This document shows, in pieces, positions 54,321 to 63,285 of a stretch of DNA of 64,000 nt; positions within the stretch are counted from its first letter, which is position 1, and every line of letters starts with the position of its first letter. The stretch lies in NCBI RefSeq assembly GCF_020010905.1, contig NZ_JAGJBY010000002.1:372001-436000 (forward strand), read 5' to 3'. The notes beneath the pieces were generated by a model that was given only the letters and a program-made list of their open reading frames with translations, was not told the DNA's origin and made no database searches. Source of the DNA: Streptomyces acidiscabies (lineage in GTDB: Bacteria; Actinomycetota; Actinomycetes; Streptomycetales; Streptomycetaceae). The translations under genes were made by a program, and so were the position numbers.

Positions 54321-54725
54321 CTAGGCGATGCCCGTACCGACTCCCTTGCCCTCGTCGTTGGTGTTGTCGCCCCAGTACTCGTAGACGATGACGGTGACGG
54401 GGGTTTCCTCGATGTAGTAGTTGCCCTGGATCGACGCGCAGTGGCCGTCGTTGGACGGGTCGGACTGGATGAGCCAGACGCTCGTGCCGTTGTTGTTGCC
54501 GTAGACCTGGGCCCTGATGCCGCGCCCGTCCGACTTGTTGTCGCAGACGGTGAGCTTCTCGATGCCGGGCTGGCCGTTGAGGTCGGCGTCGAAGAACGCG
54601 GCTCCGCTGCGGTTGGTGGTGTAGACCCAGCCGCTGTTTTCGGATGCCTGTGCCTGGGTGCCGAGGCCCATCGTGGCGGTCAGGGCGAGCCCGGCGACGA
54701 GCGAGGCGTTTCTCACGGCTTTCAT
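54321..54725 (-). CDS. Small secreted protein
   Basis: The protein has 134 residues from ATG 54725 (AGGA upstream). Signal peptide MKAVRNASLVAGLALTATMG... with cleavage near QAQA-SE; the mature part is Asn/Gly-rich with a Cys pair (VCDNKSDGRG and GHCASIQGNYY). It resembles the protein at 34890-35264 in size, signal peptide and VCD motif. The extracellular function is unknown. Confidence 0.72.
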   Translation of the reverse strand: MKAVRNASLVAGLALTATMGLGTQAQASENSGWVYTTNRSGAAFFDADLNGQPGIEKLTVCDNKSDGRGIRAQVYGNNNGTSVWLIQSDPSNDGHCASIQGNYYIEETPVTVIVYEYWGDNTNDEGKGVGTGIA

Positions 54726-54871
54726 GGTTTCCTCCCGTTGGCGTGAAGAGGTTGACGTGAAGGTGCCGACTATCCGGGGAGGGGAGGGCGTCTGTCGTTG
54801 GCGGAGCGTCCACACTTGATTGGCGAAGCGTCCAGGGCTGCGCGGTGGCTTGGAGGATGTGACACAGGTTC

Positions 54872-56311
54872 TTACGCGCCGCGTCCGCTCACGTTCCGCC
54901 ACGCTTCCGGCAGCGCCTCCGCCACGTCGTACGCCGTGGTCGGCGCCCCCTTCGCCGCGAACCGCCCCGCGAGGCCGTGCAGGTACGCGCCCGTGCTTGC
55001 CGCGTCCAGTGGTGGCAGGCCCGCCGCCAGGAGGGAGCCCGTGAGGCCGGACAGGACGTCGCCGCTGCCTGCTGTTGCCAGCCAGGGGGTGCCTGTGGGG
55101 TTTACCCGTACCGTGCCTGTCGCGTTGGCGATCAGGGTGGTTGCTCCCTTGAGGAGGACCGTCGCCTTGTAGCGTGCCGCCAACTCCCTTGCCGCTGACA
55201 GGCGTTCGGCCTCCACCTGGTCCCGGGGGATGCCCAGGAGGGCTGCCGCCTCGCCCGCGTGCGGGGTGAGCAGGGTCGGTGCTGTGCGGCTGCGTACCGT
55301 TGCCGCGTCCGCCAGGCGTAGGCCGTCCGCGTCGATCAGGACGGGGACGTCGTCCAGGGCGAGGATCTCGGCGACCGGGCCCGCGTCGTCGCCGGCGCCC
55401 GGGCCCGTCACCCAGGCCTGGACGCGGCCCGCGTTCTTCGGGCCCCGGTCCGTGACCAGGGTCTCCGGGAAGCGGGCGAGGACCGCGTCCCCGGCGGGGC
55501 CGACGTACCGTACCGCTCCCGCGCCGCCCCGTAGCGCCCCGGCGACGGCGAGGACCGCGGCGCCGGGGTAGCGCCCCGAGCCTGCCGCGATGCCGACAAC
55601 TCCCCTGCGGTACTTGTCACTTGACGCGCCGGGGCGGGGGAGGAGGTGGGCGACGTCGGCGTGCTGGAGGGCCTCGGCGTCGGGGTTCTCGGGCAGGTCT
55701 AGGCCGATGTCGACTAGGCGGACGACTCCGGCGTACTCCCGTGCGGGGTCGATCAGCAGGCCCGGCTTGTGCGTGCCGAATGTGACCGTCAGGTCGGCGC
55801 GGACGGCTGCGCCGGGGACCTCGCCGGTGTCCGCGTCTACGCCGCTGGGGAGGTCGACGGCGATGACGGGGACGCGGAACTCCTCGACGACGCGCACGAC
55901 TTGCGCGGCGTCCTCCCTCAACCCGCCTCGGCCGCCGATGCCTACGATGCCGTCGACGACCAAGTCGGCGTTGCGGACGGCGAGTTCGGCGCCGTCGGTT
56001 CCGGTGACCCGACCCCCGGCCCGCACCAGCGCCTGGAGTCCCCCCTCGTGCACCTTGAGTGGCGACAACAGCACGGCCGTCACCCCCGCGCCCCGCCGCG
56101 CGAGCCGGGCGCCCGCGTACAGCGCGTCGCCCCCGTTGTCCCCGCTTCCGACGAGCAGTACGACCCGCCGCCCGTACACCCGCCCCATCAACTCCCCACA
56201 GGCAACGGCAAGTCCAGCGGCGGCCCGCTGCATCAACGCCCCCTCGGGCACGCGGGCCATCAACTCGCCCTCGACTCGGCGGACGGTCTCTACGCGGTAA
56301 GCGGTACGCAT
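54872..56311 (-). CDS. nnr: Bifunctional NAD(P)HX epimerase / ADP-dependent dehydratase
   Basis: 479 residues from ATG 56311 (MRTAYRVETVRRVE). The N-terminal half (about 1-215) is the YjeF_N epimerase (VGSGDNGGDALYAGARLARRG); the C-terminal half (about 225-479) is the ribokinase-like dehydratase (KGATTLIANATG, TAGSGDVLSGLTGSLLAAG). It repairs hydrated NADH/NADPH. It is usually next to alr/acpS in streptomycetes; here acpS is 6.5 kb away with a MoxR operon between. Confidence 0.93.
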   Translation of the reverse strand: MRTAYRVETVRRVEGELMARVPEGALMQRAAAGLAVACGELMGRVYGRRVVLLVGSGDNGGDALYAGARLARRGAGVTAVLLSPLKVHEGGLQALVRAGGRVTGTDGAELAVRNADLVVDGIVGIGGRGGLREDAAQVVRVVEEFRVPVIAVDLPSGVDADTGEVPGAAVRADLTVTFGTHKPGLLIDPAREYAGVVRLVDIGLDLPENPDAEALQHADVAHLLPRPGASSDKYRRGVVGIAAGSGRYPGAAVLAVAGALRGGAGAVRYVGPAGDAVLARFPETLVTDRGPKNAGRVQAWVTGPGAGDDAGPVAEILALDDVPVLIDADGLRLADAATVRSRTAPTLLTPHAGEAAALLGIPRDQVEAERLSAARELAARYKATVLLKGATTLIANATGTVRVNPTGTPWLATAGSGDVLSGLTGSLLAAGLPPLDAASTGAYLHGLAGRFAAKGAPTTAYDVAEALPEAWRNVSGRGA

Positions 56312-57914
56312 GCGTCCAGTCTGCACCGGGCGGGTGGGGTGGGGGAGGAGGCGGGGGTGTCCCCGGGGCGGGGTTGAGGGCCCTGCGGGCGCGCGGGGGG
56401 TTTGGGGGTGGGTCGGGGGTGCCGGGGGTGCGGCGAGCCCGTCGCGGACGGTGTTGGGCGGTGGGGTGGACCGAGCCGTGGGCTGTGGTCTTCGTAAGCG
56501 ACGGGCTGCGCCGCACCCCCGGCACCCCGCTTCCCGCCGTACGCGGCTCTCCCGCTATACGGGACAGGCCGGGACGGACCCGCCATTCACGGCCCGCCCG
56601 CCATGCCGGTCAGGCGGGGCGGGCTCGCCGGTTGCGGCTCTCCCGCCGTCTGGGTGCGGTGGGGGTGGGCCCGCCGGTTGCGGGTCTCCCGCCGTACGAG
56701 GGAGGCGGGGCGGGCGCGCTGTTTGCGGGTCTCCCGCCGTACGGGTCAGGCAGGGGCGGGCTCGCCGTTCGCGGGTCTCCCGCCGTACGGGGCAGGCCGA
56801 GGCGGACCCGCCGTCCGCCGGTCTTCCGCCGTCCGGGGCAGGCGGGGCGGGCTCGCCGGGTGCGGCTCTCCCGCCGTGCGGGTGCATTCCGAGGGTGGAG
56901 AGGTGGGGGGTCGGTGACCCGAGGGGTTGGGTGGCGCTTGTGTCATTGGGGGTGGGGCCGCTCTGAGGGGCTGCGGGGTGGGCTTGGCCTGGGAGTCGTT
57001 GGCCGTAGGGCGGGTTTGGCCAGAGGCAGCGTGTGTGGGGCGATCGGGCTCGTCGGGCGGGGGTTGTGCCGCTGGGAGGGGCGTACCTCGGGGCGGTGAG
57101 TTGTGGGGTGGGTTTGGAGCGGGAGCGGGAGCGGGAGCGGCGAGGCGAGGGGCTGGCGAGCCGGGTGGTGCTCGTGTCGCTGGGGGCCATGACGGAAGCG
57201 GTGGGCTGAGCGGTGGGCCTGGCCCGGGGGTGCTGATCTGTTGGGCGGGTCTGGTGCGGGGGCGGTGAGTTGCGGGGTGGGTCGGACCGAGAGCGGCGCG
57301 TTGCTGTGGACGCTCGTGCGGTGGCTCGGGGTGGTGGCATGGATTGCGCAGCCCTCCGAAGCGCCCGCGCTCGGGTCGGTGCCATGGGGCTCGCCGTCTT
57401 CGAAGTGCTCGCGCTCGGCGCGGTGAGCTGTGAGGTGAGTCCAGTCCGGGGCGGTGAGTTGTGGGTGGGCCTCGGGTTCTGGCTGGTCGCCGCCTGCTAC
57501 TGCTCCGAGGAGGCCGTCGGGCAGGGCTCCGCCGCCATCGCCGCGATGCGGCTGCTCGCGAGCATCACGGCGACGGCGATGATCGGCGCGGTCGTCCGGT
57601 TCGTCCCGTGCGTGGGGGCGGGCTCATTCCGAGAACCGTGGGCTGCCGGTGAACCTCCCCCGAGAGCGGTGCGCTGGTGCGGTCGCTCGGGGTGGTGGCA
57701 TGACCTCGCCGCCTTCGAAGCCGTAGCCCCGAAACGCCTGCCTGTCCGTTCGCCGAGTCCGTCCACCTGCCTGTCCGTTCGCCTGTGCACGCCCGACTTA
57801 CCCCCCGCTGCGAAAACCCCTTGCCCTCCCACCACCCACCACGGTTACGATCCCCTCGATGACTACCTCTTCTCTCATGAGATTGGGGGCCCCGTCCGCT
57901 CAAGGTGAGTGCTG
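56312..57914. other. 1.6-kb low-coding region
   Basis: No convincing gene. Long open frames exist on both strands because of extreme GC content but are low-complexity and unrecognisable. It contains a minisatellite (56529-56890). Beyond it, three or four diverged copies of GGGGCGGTGAGTTGTGGGGT-like sequence occur (near 57090, 57262, 57414 and 57448). A hydrophobic segment in the frame through 57470-57620 (LVAACYCSEEAVGQGSAAI) might be a remnant of a membrane protein. Confidence 0.6.
56529..56890. repeat. Minisatellite of about 45-46 bp units, about 8 copies
   Basis: Consensus fragment CGGGTCTCCCGCCGTACGGG followed by a GGCAGGC-GGGGCGGGCTCGCCG segment. Copies I measured are 45 or 46 bp long, so no reading frame is maintained and it is not a coding repeat. 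Units are diverged, with no separate spacer as in CRISPR arrays. Confidence 0.75.
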
Positions 57915-59594
57915 ATGGCACCTCACCTCACGGACGGCACCCTCTTCTGGCCGCGAGTACGTCGTTACGCCGTACCGCCTGCCATGATCAAGACCGCTAC
58001 GGCTCGCCGGGAGACCGGGGACTGGGCCGGGGCCTGTGCTGCGGCGCGTGTGGAAGTGGACCTGGATCTCGGGTCTGCGAAACGGGCGTACGGCACGGCA
58101 GTGGTGACTCAACTCCGTTCAGATCTACGGCACTTCGCGCCCGATCTGCTGCGCTGGCACATGCCGAGGGCCGCGCCGGACGGTCTTCTGAGGCCGGCCC
58201 TGACTATTCCGCTGGCCCGGTACGACGCGGATGGTCGACCCCTGTGGCTCGTCGTTCGTACGCCGCCCGCGTGGGCGGATGCGGGGCAGCGTCTGAGCCT
58301 TGCGCTGTGGGACGGCGATCTTGCCGGGGATGTGCTGGCCCGGCGTCATCCACACCCCCACCCCAGCCGACGTTTCCGTCTCGACCTGCACCGGCATCTG
58401 TGGGACGCCCGCAGGGTCGGTGAACTGGCGGAACGCTCGTCCGCCGACGACCAGCACGCGACGCGTCGCTGGCTTGCCGAGGCTGCCTTCCTGCTGGATG
58501 CCGAGGGGCTTCCGGCGGGGCCGGTGGAAGTGCGGGCGGGTGGGTGGCGGGGGGTGGTGGATACACGGGAATCGCTGCCAGGGGGTGGGGAGTTCGCGGC
58601 GTACGGTGAACCGGGTGGCGGGGTGCGGGGGTTCGCATCGCGCGTCGAACGTCCGGGCCGCGTAGGCGAGTTCGCTTTGTGCGCCGAATCGGCGGGCTGG
58701 GTGAGGGAGTTCGCGTCGCATGCCGAGCAGTTGGACCGTGTAAGCGGGTTTGTGTCGCATGCCGAGCACTCGGGCCGTGTAAGCGGGTTTGTGTCTCGCG
58801 CCGAACCACCGGGCCGTGTAAGCGGGTTTGTGTCGGGCCTCGAACCGCCGGGCCGCCTAGGCAAGTTCGCGTCGGACCTCGAATCGCCGCGCCACGTAAG
58901 CGAGTTCGCGTCCTACCCCGGATCACCCGGCCACCCGAGCGAGTTCGCCTCGTACATCGAACTGCCCCCTCCCGTACGGGAGTTCACGCCTCCCCCGCGC
59001 ACCCTCCCTCTCCTCCCCGACGCCTCCACCCACCCCCTCCCCGACCTCGTCCTCCTCCGCGCGGGCGCCATCGATCCCGGTGACCTGCATCCCCTCGTCG
59101 CCGACGCGTTGGCTCCCGGGTGTCCTCGTCCCTCCACCCCGCCGCCCGATCAATCGCACCGCTTCGTCGACTGCCGGGGCGAGCGGCACCGTATCGGCTT
59201 CGTCGGGGGTGTGCTCGCGCCGCTCGATCACTCGCCCGAACAGCTCCGCCGGGAGGCGCTGTTGATGGCGTTGGCCGGAACTCCCTTGCCCTGTCTGCGT
59301 GTTATCGACGAGGCGCATCGTCGGCCTGATTGCCTGACCGGTGTTCGGGAGCGGCTGGAGCACGGGGACATCGCCGGTGCGCTCGATGTCGTGGAGGAAC
59401 TCCTCGGTCCTGGCGCCGTGTTGAGGGACGGGCCGCTCAAGGACGCGTTGGCGGAGGCGGCCGAGCGGCGGGTCGTGTACGGGCTGTACCGGGCCGGGTT
59501 GGGCGAGGGCGCGCCCGAGCGTACGCGGGAGCAGTGGACCGGGCGGAGGCGCCGGCCTCGGCGGTACTCGCGGCGGCCTCAGCTCAAGAAGTAA
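57915..59594 (+). CDS. Hypothetical protein of the MoxR operon, with central 13-residue repeats
   Basis: The protein has 559 residues. ATG 57915 was chosen because AAGGTGAG lies 6 nt upstream. The N-terminal part (about 1-230) is folded-looking (LLRWHMPRAAPDGLLRPALT, ALWDGDLAGDVLARRHPHPH). The centre holds about nine copies of a 13-residue unit like GRVSGFVSRAEPP (about 235-351). The C-terminal part (about 385-559) has PEQLRREALLMALAGTPLPC and ends in a basic RRRRPRRYSRRPQLKK tail. The family is not recognised; the repeat-free ends suggest a protein co-conserved with the MoxR and VWA genes downstream. Confidence 0.75.
   Translation: MAPHLTDGTLFWPRVRRYAVPPAMIKTATARRETGDWAGACAAARVEVDLDLGSAKRAYGTAVVTQLRSDLRHFAPDLLRWHMPRAAPDGLLRPALTIPLARYDADGRPLWLVVRTPPAWADAGQRLSLALWDGDLAGDVLARRHPHPHPSRRFRLDLHRHLWDARRVGELAERSSADDQHATRRWLAEAAFLLDAEGLPAGPVEVRAGGWRGVVDTRESLPGGGEFAAYGEPGGGVRGFASRVERPGRVGEFALCAESAGWVREFASHAEQLDRVSGFVSHAEHSGRVSGFVSRAEPPGRVSGFVSGLEPPGRLGKFASDLESPRHVSEFASYPGSPGHPSEFASYIELPPPVREFTPPPRTLPLLPDASTHPLPDLVLLRAGAIDPGDLHPLVADALAPGCPRPSTPPPDQSHRFVDCRGERHRIGFVGGVLAPLDHSPEQLRREALLMALAGTPLPCLRVIDEAHRRPDCLTGVRERLEHGDIAGALDVVEELLGPGAVLRDGPLKDALAEAAERRVVYGLYRAGLGEGAPERTREQWTGRRRRPRRYSRRPQLKK
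58617..58985 (+). repeat. In-frame 39-bp tandem repeats
   Basis: About nine and a half copies of a 39-bp unit encoding GRVSGFVSxxEPP. Two adjacent central copies are nearly identical and outer copies diverge, so expansion was from the centre. Confidence 0.85.
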
Positions 59595-59623
59595 GCCCAA
59601 GAAGTAAGCCCAAGAAGTAAGTC
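59585..59623 (+). repeat. 13-bp triplication over a stop codon
   Basis: CAAGAAGTAAGCC occurs three times in a row (third copy with one change). The first copy contains the TAA that ends the preceding gene, so a change in copy number would not alter the protein. Confidence 0.85.
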
Positions 59624-59692
59624 CCACCCCGCTGTTCAACCCTTCCCTTTCCGGTCCGAGTGGACCCCTTCTCCCCGAAACGGTGATCACCC

Positions 59693-60916
59693 ATGCCCGA
59701 AAACTCTCAACTCTCCCTCGCCGACGATCTGTTGGCCCTCCTCTCCGACACGAACACCGAACCCCGCCCCGACATGCAGCTGGAGGCGTTGACCCTCGCC
59801 GTCGCCGCCGATCTCCCCGTCCTCCTCTGGGGCGAGCCCGGTATCGGCAAGACCGCCGCGCTCAATCAGCTCGCCGAGTCCCTCGGGCTCCCCCTCACGA
59901 CCGTCATCGCCAGCGTCCACGAACCCTCCGACTTCTCGGGGCTGCCGGTCGTCGGTGACGACCCCGCCGTCCAGGGTGTCCCGATGGCCCCGCCCGACTG
60001 GGCGGTCCAACTCGTGCGCGCCGGGAAGGGGTTGCTCTTCCTCGACGAGCTGTCCACCGCGCCGCCCGCCGTCCAGGCCGCGCTGCTGCGGCTCGTGCTG
60101 GAGCGGCGGATCGGTACGTTGCGGCTGCCGGCCGGCGTACGGATCGTGGCCGCCGCGAATCCGAGGTCCTCGGCGGCGGACGGGTGGGAGCTGAGCGCTC
60201 CGCTCGCGAACCGGTTCGTGCACCTTCAGTGGGTGCACGATCATGAGGTCGTCGTGCGGGGGCTCGGTGGGACGTGGCCGCGTGCGAGCCTTCCCGTGCT
60301 TGACGCCGGGCGGCTGGCCGAGGCGGTCGAGTATGCGCGGCGCGCGGTGTGCGGGTTGCTGGAGGTGCGGCCGAAGCTGGTGCATCAGTTGCCGAGCGCG
60401 GAGACCCGGCGGGGTGGTGCGTGGCCCTCGCCGCGGAGTTGGGACATGGCGCTGCGGTTGATCGCGTTCGCGCGGGCTGCGGGGTCGTCCCGGGAGGTGC
60501 TGTCGTTCCTCGTCCGGGGGACCGTCGGTGACGGGCCCGGCCTCGAACTCCTCGCCTGCGTCGACCGCATGGACCTGCCGGACCCGGAGACGGTCCTCGC
60601 GGACCCTGCCAACGCCGAGTTGCCCCGCCGGGGTGACCTCCGTCAGGCGGTCCTGGACGGCGTCGTCGAGGCGGTCCGCAACCGGCCGACGCGGGCTCGG
60701 TGGGATTCGGCGTGGTCGGTGCTGGTGCGTGCGCTGGAGACGGGGGCACCGGATCTGGTTGTCGTGCCGGCGACGACGTTGGCTTCGTTGCGGGAGGAGG
60801 AGTGGGAGGTGCCGGGGGAGATTGAGCGGTTGGCGGGGGTGGTGGAGTTGTCGCGGGGGGCGGATCGGGTGATGGCCCGGGTTATGGGCAAGGAGAAGGC
60901 GGGGGTGGGGCGTTGA
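59693..60916 (+). CDS. MoxR-type AAA+ ATPase
   Basis: The protein has 407 residues. Walker A GEPGIGKT (47-54), Walker B LLFLDEL, sensor-1 IVAAANPRSSAADGWELSAP. MoxR ATPases act as chaperones paired with VWA proteins; the partner starts in its stop codon (TTGA overlap). The C-terminal about 150 residues form the lid. The target is unknown. Confidence 0.88.
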   Translation: MPENSQLSLADDLLALLSDTNTEPRPDMQLEALTLAVAADLPVLLWGEPGIGKTAALNQLAESLGLPLTTVIASVHEPSDFSGLPVVGDDPAVQGVPMAPPDWAVQLVRAGKGLLFLDELSTAPPAVQAALLRLVLERRIGTLRLPAGVRIVAAANPRSSAADGWELSAPLANRFVHLQWVHDHEVVVRGLGGTWPRASLPVLDAGRLAEAVEYARRAVCGLLEVRPKLVHQLPSAETRRGGAWPSPRSWDMALRLIAFARAAGSSREVLSFLVRGTVGDGPGLELLACVDRMDLPDPETVLADPANAELPRRGDLRQAVLDGVVEAVRNRPTRARWDSAWSVLVRALETGAPDLVVVPATTLASLREEEWEVPGEIERLAGVVELSRGADRVMARVMGKEKAGVGR

Positions 60917-62739
60917 GGGGGGAGGTGGCGGGGGTGACTTCGACGCCGGATCAGGGTTGGACGGGGGGTCAGGTGGCGGGCGGGACTTCAGCGCCGGATC
61001 GGGGTTGGACGGGGGATCAGGCGGCGGGTGTGGCTTCGACGCCGGGTCAGGGGCGGACCGGGGGCTGGGTTACGGGTGTGGCTTCGACGCCGGATCAGGG
61101 CCGGACCGGGGACCAGGCTGCGGGTGGGACTTCGGCGCCGGGTCAGAGCTGGGCGGGGGATCAGATGATGAGCGGGACCCGTATGCCGGACCACCCGGCG
61201 AGTGTGAACTCAACGCCGGGGCAGGCCCGTACGCCGGGTCACTCGGCGGGGGCGACTCCGACGCCGGACCGGGCTCGTACGCCGGACCACCCGGCGGGTG
61301 CGACCCCGACGCCGGACCGGGCCCGTACGCCGGACCACCCGGCGGCTGCGACCCCGACGCCGGACCAGGCCCGTACGCCCGACCAGGTGGCGACCCCGGC
61401 GCCGGACCAGGCCCGTACCCCGGGCCACCCCACCAGCCCACCCCCGACGCCGGACCCCACCCCCACCCCGGACCAGACAACCACCCTGCCCCCAACCCCA
61501 GTTCGCGGACCCACCCCCGTACCGCCCCGCCCCCTCGACACCGACAAGCTCTACACCGCCCGCCTCCAAGCCGCCCGCGCCCGCCCCTACCTCGCCTCCG
61601 CCCTCTTCGCGCTGCACGTCGTCCCGACGGACACCGTGCCGACGATGGCCGTGGACGGGTACTGGCGTTGTTACGTGTCGCCGGGGTTCGTGGAGCGGAT
61701 GCCGGTGGAGGAGTTGGCCGGGGTGTGGGTGCACGAGGTGTCGCATTTGCTGCGGGATCATCATGGGCGCGGTGACCGGTTCGCGAAGGAGCAGGGGCTC
61801 GACGGGCCGGGGGAGCGGCTGCGGATGAACATCGCGGCGGACATGGAGATCAACGACGACATCTACGGCGACGGGCTGGAGCGCCCGAGGGGCGCGGTGA
61901 CCCCCGCCCGGCTGGAGCTGCCGGAGGGGCTCCTCATGGAGGAGTACCTGCGCCGGTTCCAGCTCAAGACGTACGACAGTGACATCGCCTGGCTCGACTG
62001 CGGCAGCGGCGCGGACGGCCGTCGACGCGGCTGGGACCTCGGCGCGGACGGCGCCGACGGGCTCACCGCGCAGCAGCGGGACGCCGTACGGTACCGGGTC
62101 GCCCAGGCGATCAAGGGCCGCCCCGGGGACGCGCCCGAGGGCTGGAAACGCTGGGCGAAAGACGCCTTCCACCCGCCCCAGCCCTGGCTGCGCCTCCTCG
62201 GCGCGGCGTTGCGCTCCGCCGTCTCCGGTGCGGGCGCGGGCCAGGACTACACGTACGGCCGCCCGTCGCGCCGCGCGTCCTCGCTCCCCGGCATCGTCCT
62301 GCCCAGCCTCCGCCGCCACCCGCCCCGCGTCGCCGTCGTCATCGACACGTCCGGCTCGGTCAGCGACGCGGAACTCGGCAGCGCGCTCCTCGAAGTCGCC
62401 GCGATCACCAGGGCGGTGGGCGGACGCCGGGACCTGGTCACGGTGGTGGCCTGCGACGCGGCGGCCCACGTCGCCCACCCCCTGTGCCGGGCGGAGGACA
62501 TCCCCTTGATCGGAGGCGGCGGCACGAATCTCTGCGAGGGCTTCGCGGCGGCTCTGCGCACGCGCCCCGACGTGGTGGTGGCCCTGACGGACGGCCAGAC
62601 CCCGTGGCCGCCCCAACCCCCGTGCCGCACGGTCGTCGGCCTCTTCCCCCGTACGGGGAGGGGGAGTTGGCGCGAGACGGACCCCGAGTACGTCCCGGAG
62701 GGGCCGCCGGAGTGGGCGAAGGTGGTGGAGATCGGGTGA
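60913..62739 (+). CDS. VWA-like protein with N-terminal repeats and HExxH metallopeptidase-like domain
   Basis: The protein has 608 residues from a TTG overlapping the MoxR stop; downstream GTGs (for example 60925) are alternatives. Residues about 5-180 are about eleven 16-residue repeats (ATPTPDRARTPDHPAG; earlier copies ASTPGQGRTGG-like). A DUF2201_N-like domain follows, with zinc motif HEVSH (274-278) and ADMEINDDIYGDGL. A VWA-like domain ends the protein, with MIDAS DTSGS (478-482) and GGGTNLCEGF. Partner of the MoxR ATPase; proteolysis is possible but not shown. Confidence 0.85.
   Translation: MRGEVAGVTSTPDQGWTGGQVAGGTSAPDRGWTGDQAAGVASTPGQGRTGGWVTGVASTPDQGRTGDQAAGGTSAPGQSWAGDQMMSGTRMPDHPASVNSTPGQARTPGHSAGATPTPDRARTPDHPAGATPTPDRARTPDHPAAATPTPDQARTPDQVATPAPDQARTPGHPTSPPPTPDPTPTPDQTTTLPPTPVRGPTPVPPRPLDTDKLYTARLQAARARPYLASALFALHVVPTDTVPTMAVDGYWRCYVSPGFVERMPVEELAGVWVHEVSHLLRDHHGRGDRFAKEQGLDGPGERLRMNIAADMEINDDIYGDGLERPRGAVTPARLELPEGLLMEEYLRRFQLKTYDSDIAWLDCGSGADGRRRGWDLGADGADGLTAQQRDAVRYRVAQAIKGRPGDAPEGWKRWAKDAFHPPQPWLRLLGAALRSAVSGAGAGQDYTYGRPSRRASSLPGIVLPSLRRHPPRVAVVIDTSGSVSDAELGSALLEVAAITRAVGGRRDLVTVVACDAAAHVAHPLCRAEDIPLIGGGGTNLCEGFAAALRTRPDVVVALTDGQTPWPPQPPCRTVVGLFPRTGRGSWRETDPEYVPEGPPEWAKVVEIG
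60925..61480 (+). repeat. In-frame 48-bp tandem repeats
   Basis: About eleven copies of a 48-bp unit, with two sub-types (five early TGGDQ-type, the rest TPDRARTPDHP-type). Confidence 0.8.
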
Positions 62740-62829
62740 GGTGACGGGGTTCGGGGAGACGAGCGGCGGTCCGATTGTCGTACCGCCGAAGCTGACCACG
62801 TACACCAAGCCACCCCCGTCCCCCCACCC

Positions 62830-63201
62830 CTACCCCTCCGCGATCACCACCGCCGAAGCCACCCCCGCGTCATGACTCAGCGACACATGCCACCCCGTCA
62901 CCCCCAACGCCTCGGCCCGCGCCGCCACACTCCCCCTCACCCGCAGCCGAGGCTGCCCACTCGCCTCGACATACACCTCCGCGTCGGTCCACAACAGCCC
63001 CCCCGGCGCCCCCAGTGCCTTCGCCAACGCCTCCTTCGCCGCGAAGCGCGCCGCGAGGGACGCAGGCCCCCGGCGTTCGCCGTTCGGGAGGAGGAGTTCG
63101 CTGTCCAGGAAGAGGCGCGCGGCGAGACCCGGCGTGCGTTGCAGGGACGTCGCGAAGCGGTCGATCTCGGCCACGTCGATGCCGACTCCGATGATGCTCA
63201 T
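62830..63201 (-). CDS. acpS: Holo-[acyl-carrier-protein] synthase
   Basis: 123 residues from ATG 63201 ([16 protein letters not shown]). Second motif [33 protein letters not shown] ends the protein. It transfers 4-phosphopantetheine from CoA to carrier proteins, needed for fatty acid and polyketide synthesis. TAAAGT ends 7 nt before the ATG (leaderless layout). Confidence 0.96.
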   Translation of the reverse strand: MSIIGVGIDVAEIDRFATSLQRTPGLAARLFLDSELLLPNGERRGPASLAARFAAKEALAKALGAPGGLLWTDAEVYVEASGQPRLRVRGSVAARAEALGVTGWHVSLSHDAGVASAVVIAEG

Positions 63202-63208
63202 GCCGAGC

Positions 63209-63214
63209 ACTTTA
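63209..63214 (-). promoter_or_regulatory. Candidate -10 element (TAAAGT) of acpS
   Basis: On the minus strand TAAAGT is followed by GCTCGGC and the ATG. In the same spacer, TACCCT (63232-63237, plus strand) could be the -10 element of the divergent unknown gene. Confidence 0.45.
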
Positions 63215-63285
63215 AGGTTCGACCGGGCTGTTACCCTGCGGCGTCTTGAAACAGATGTACGAATCAGGCCAGGGGTGGGGACAGA

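Noticed and set aside
56529-56890. CRISPR array
   Set aside because: Units are continuous tandem copies of 45-46 bp without unique spacers, and no cas genes are present.
56555-57385. Repeat protein encoded on the minus strand of the minisatellite
   Set aside because: Unit length varies between 45 and 46 bp, so the frame is not kept.
57270-57908. 212-codon frame with a hydrophobic segment
   Set aside because: No ribosome-binding site, low-complexity ends and no recognisable family; at most a remnant.
61210-62808. 532-codon antisense frame over the VWA protein
   Set aside because: Shadow; the plus strand has HExxH and MIDAS motifs in frame.
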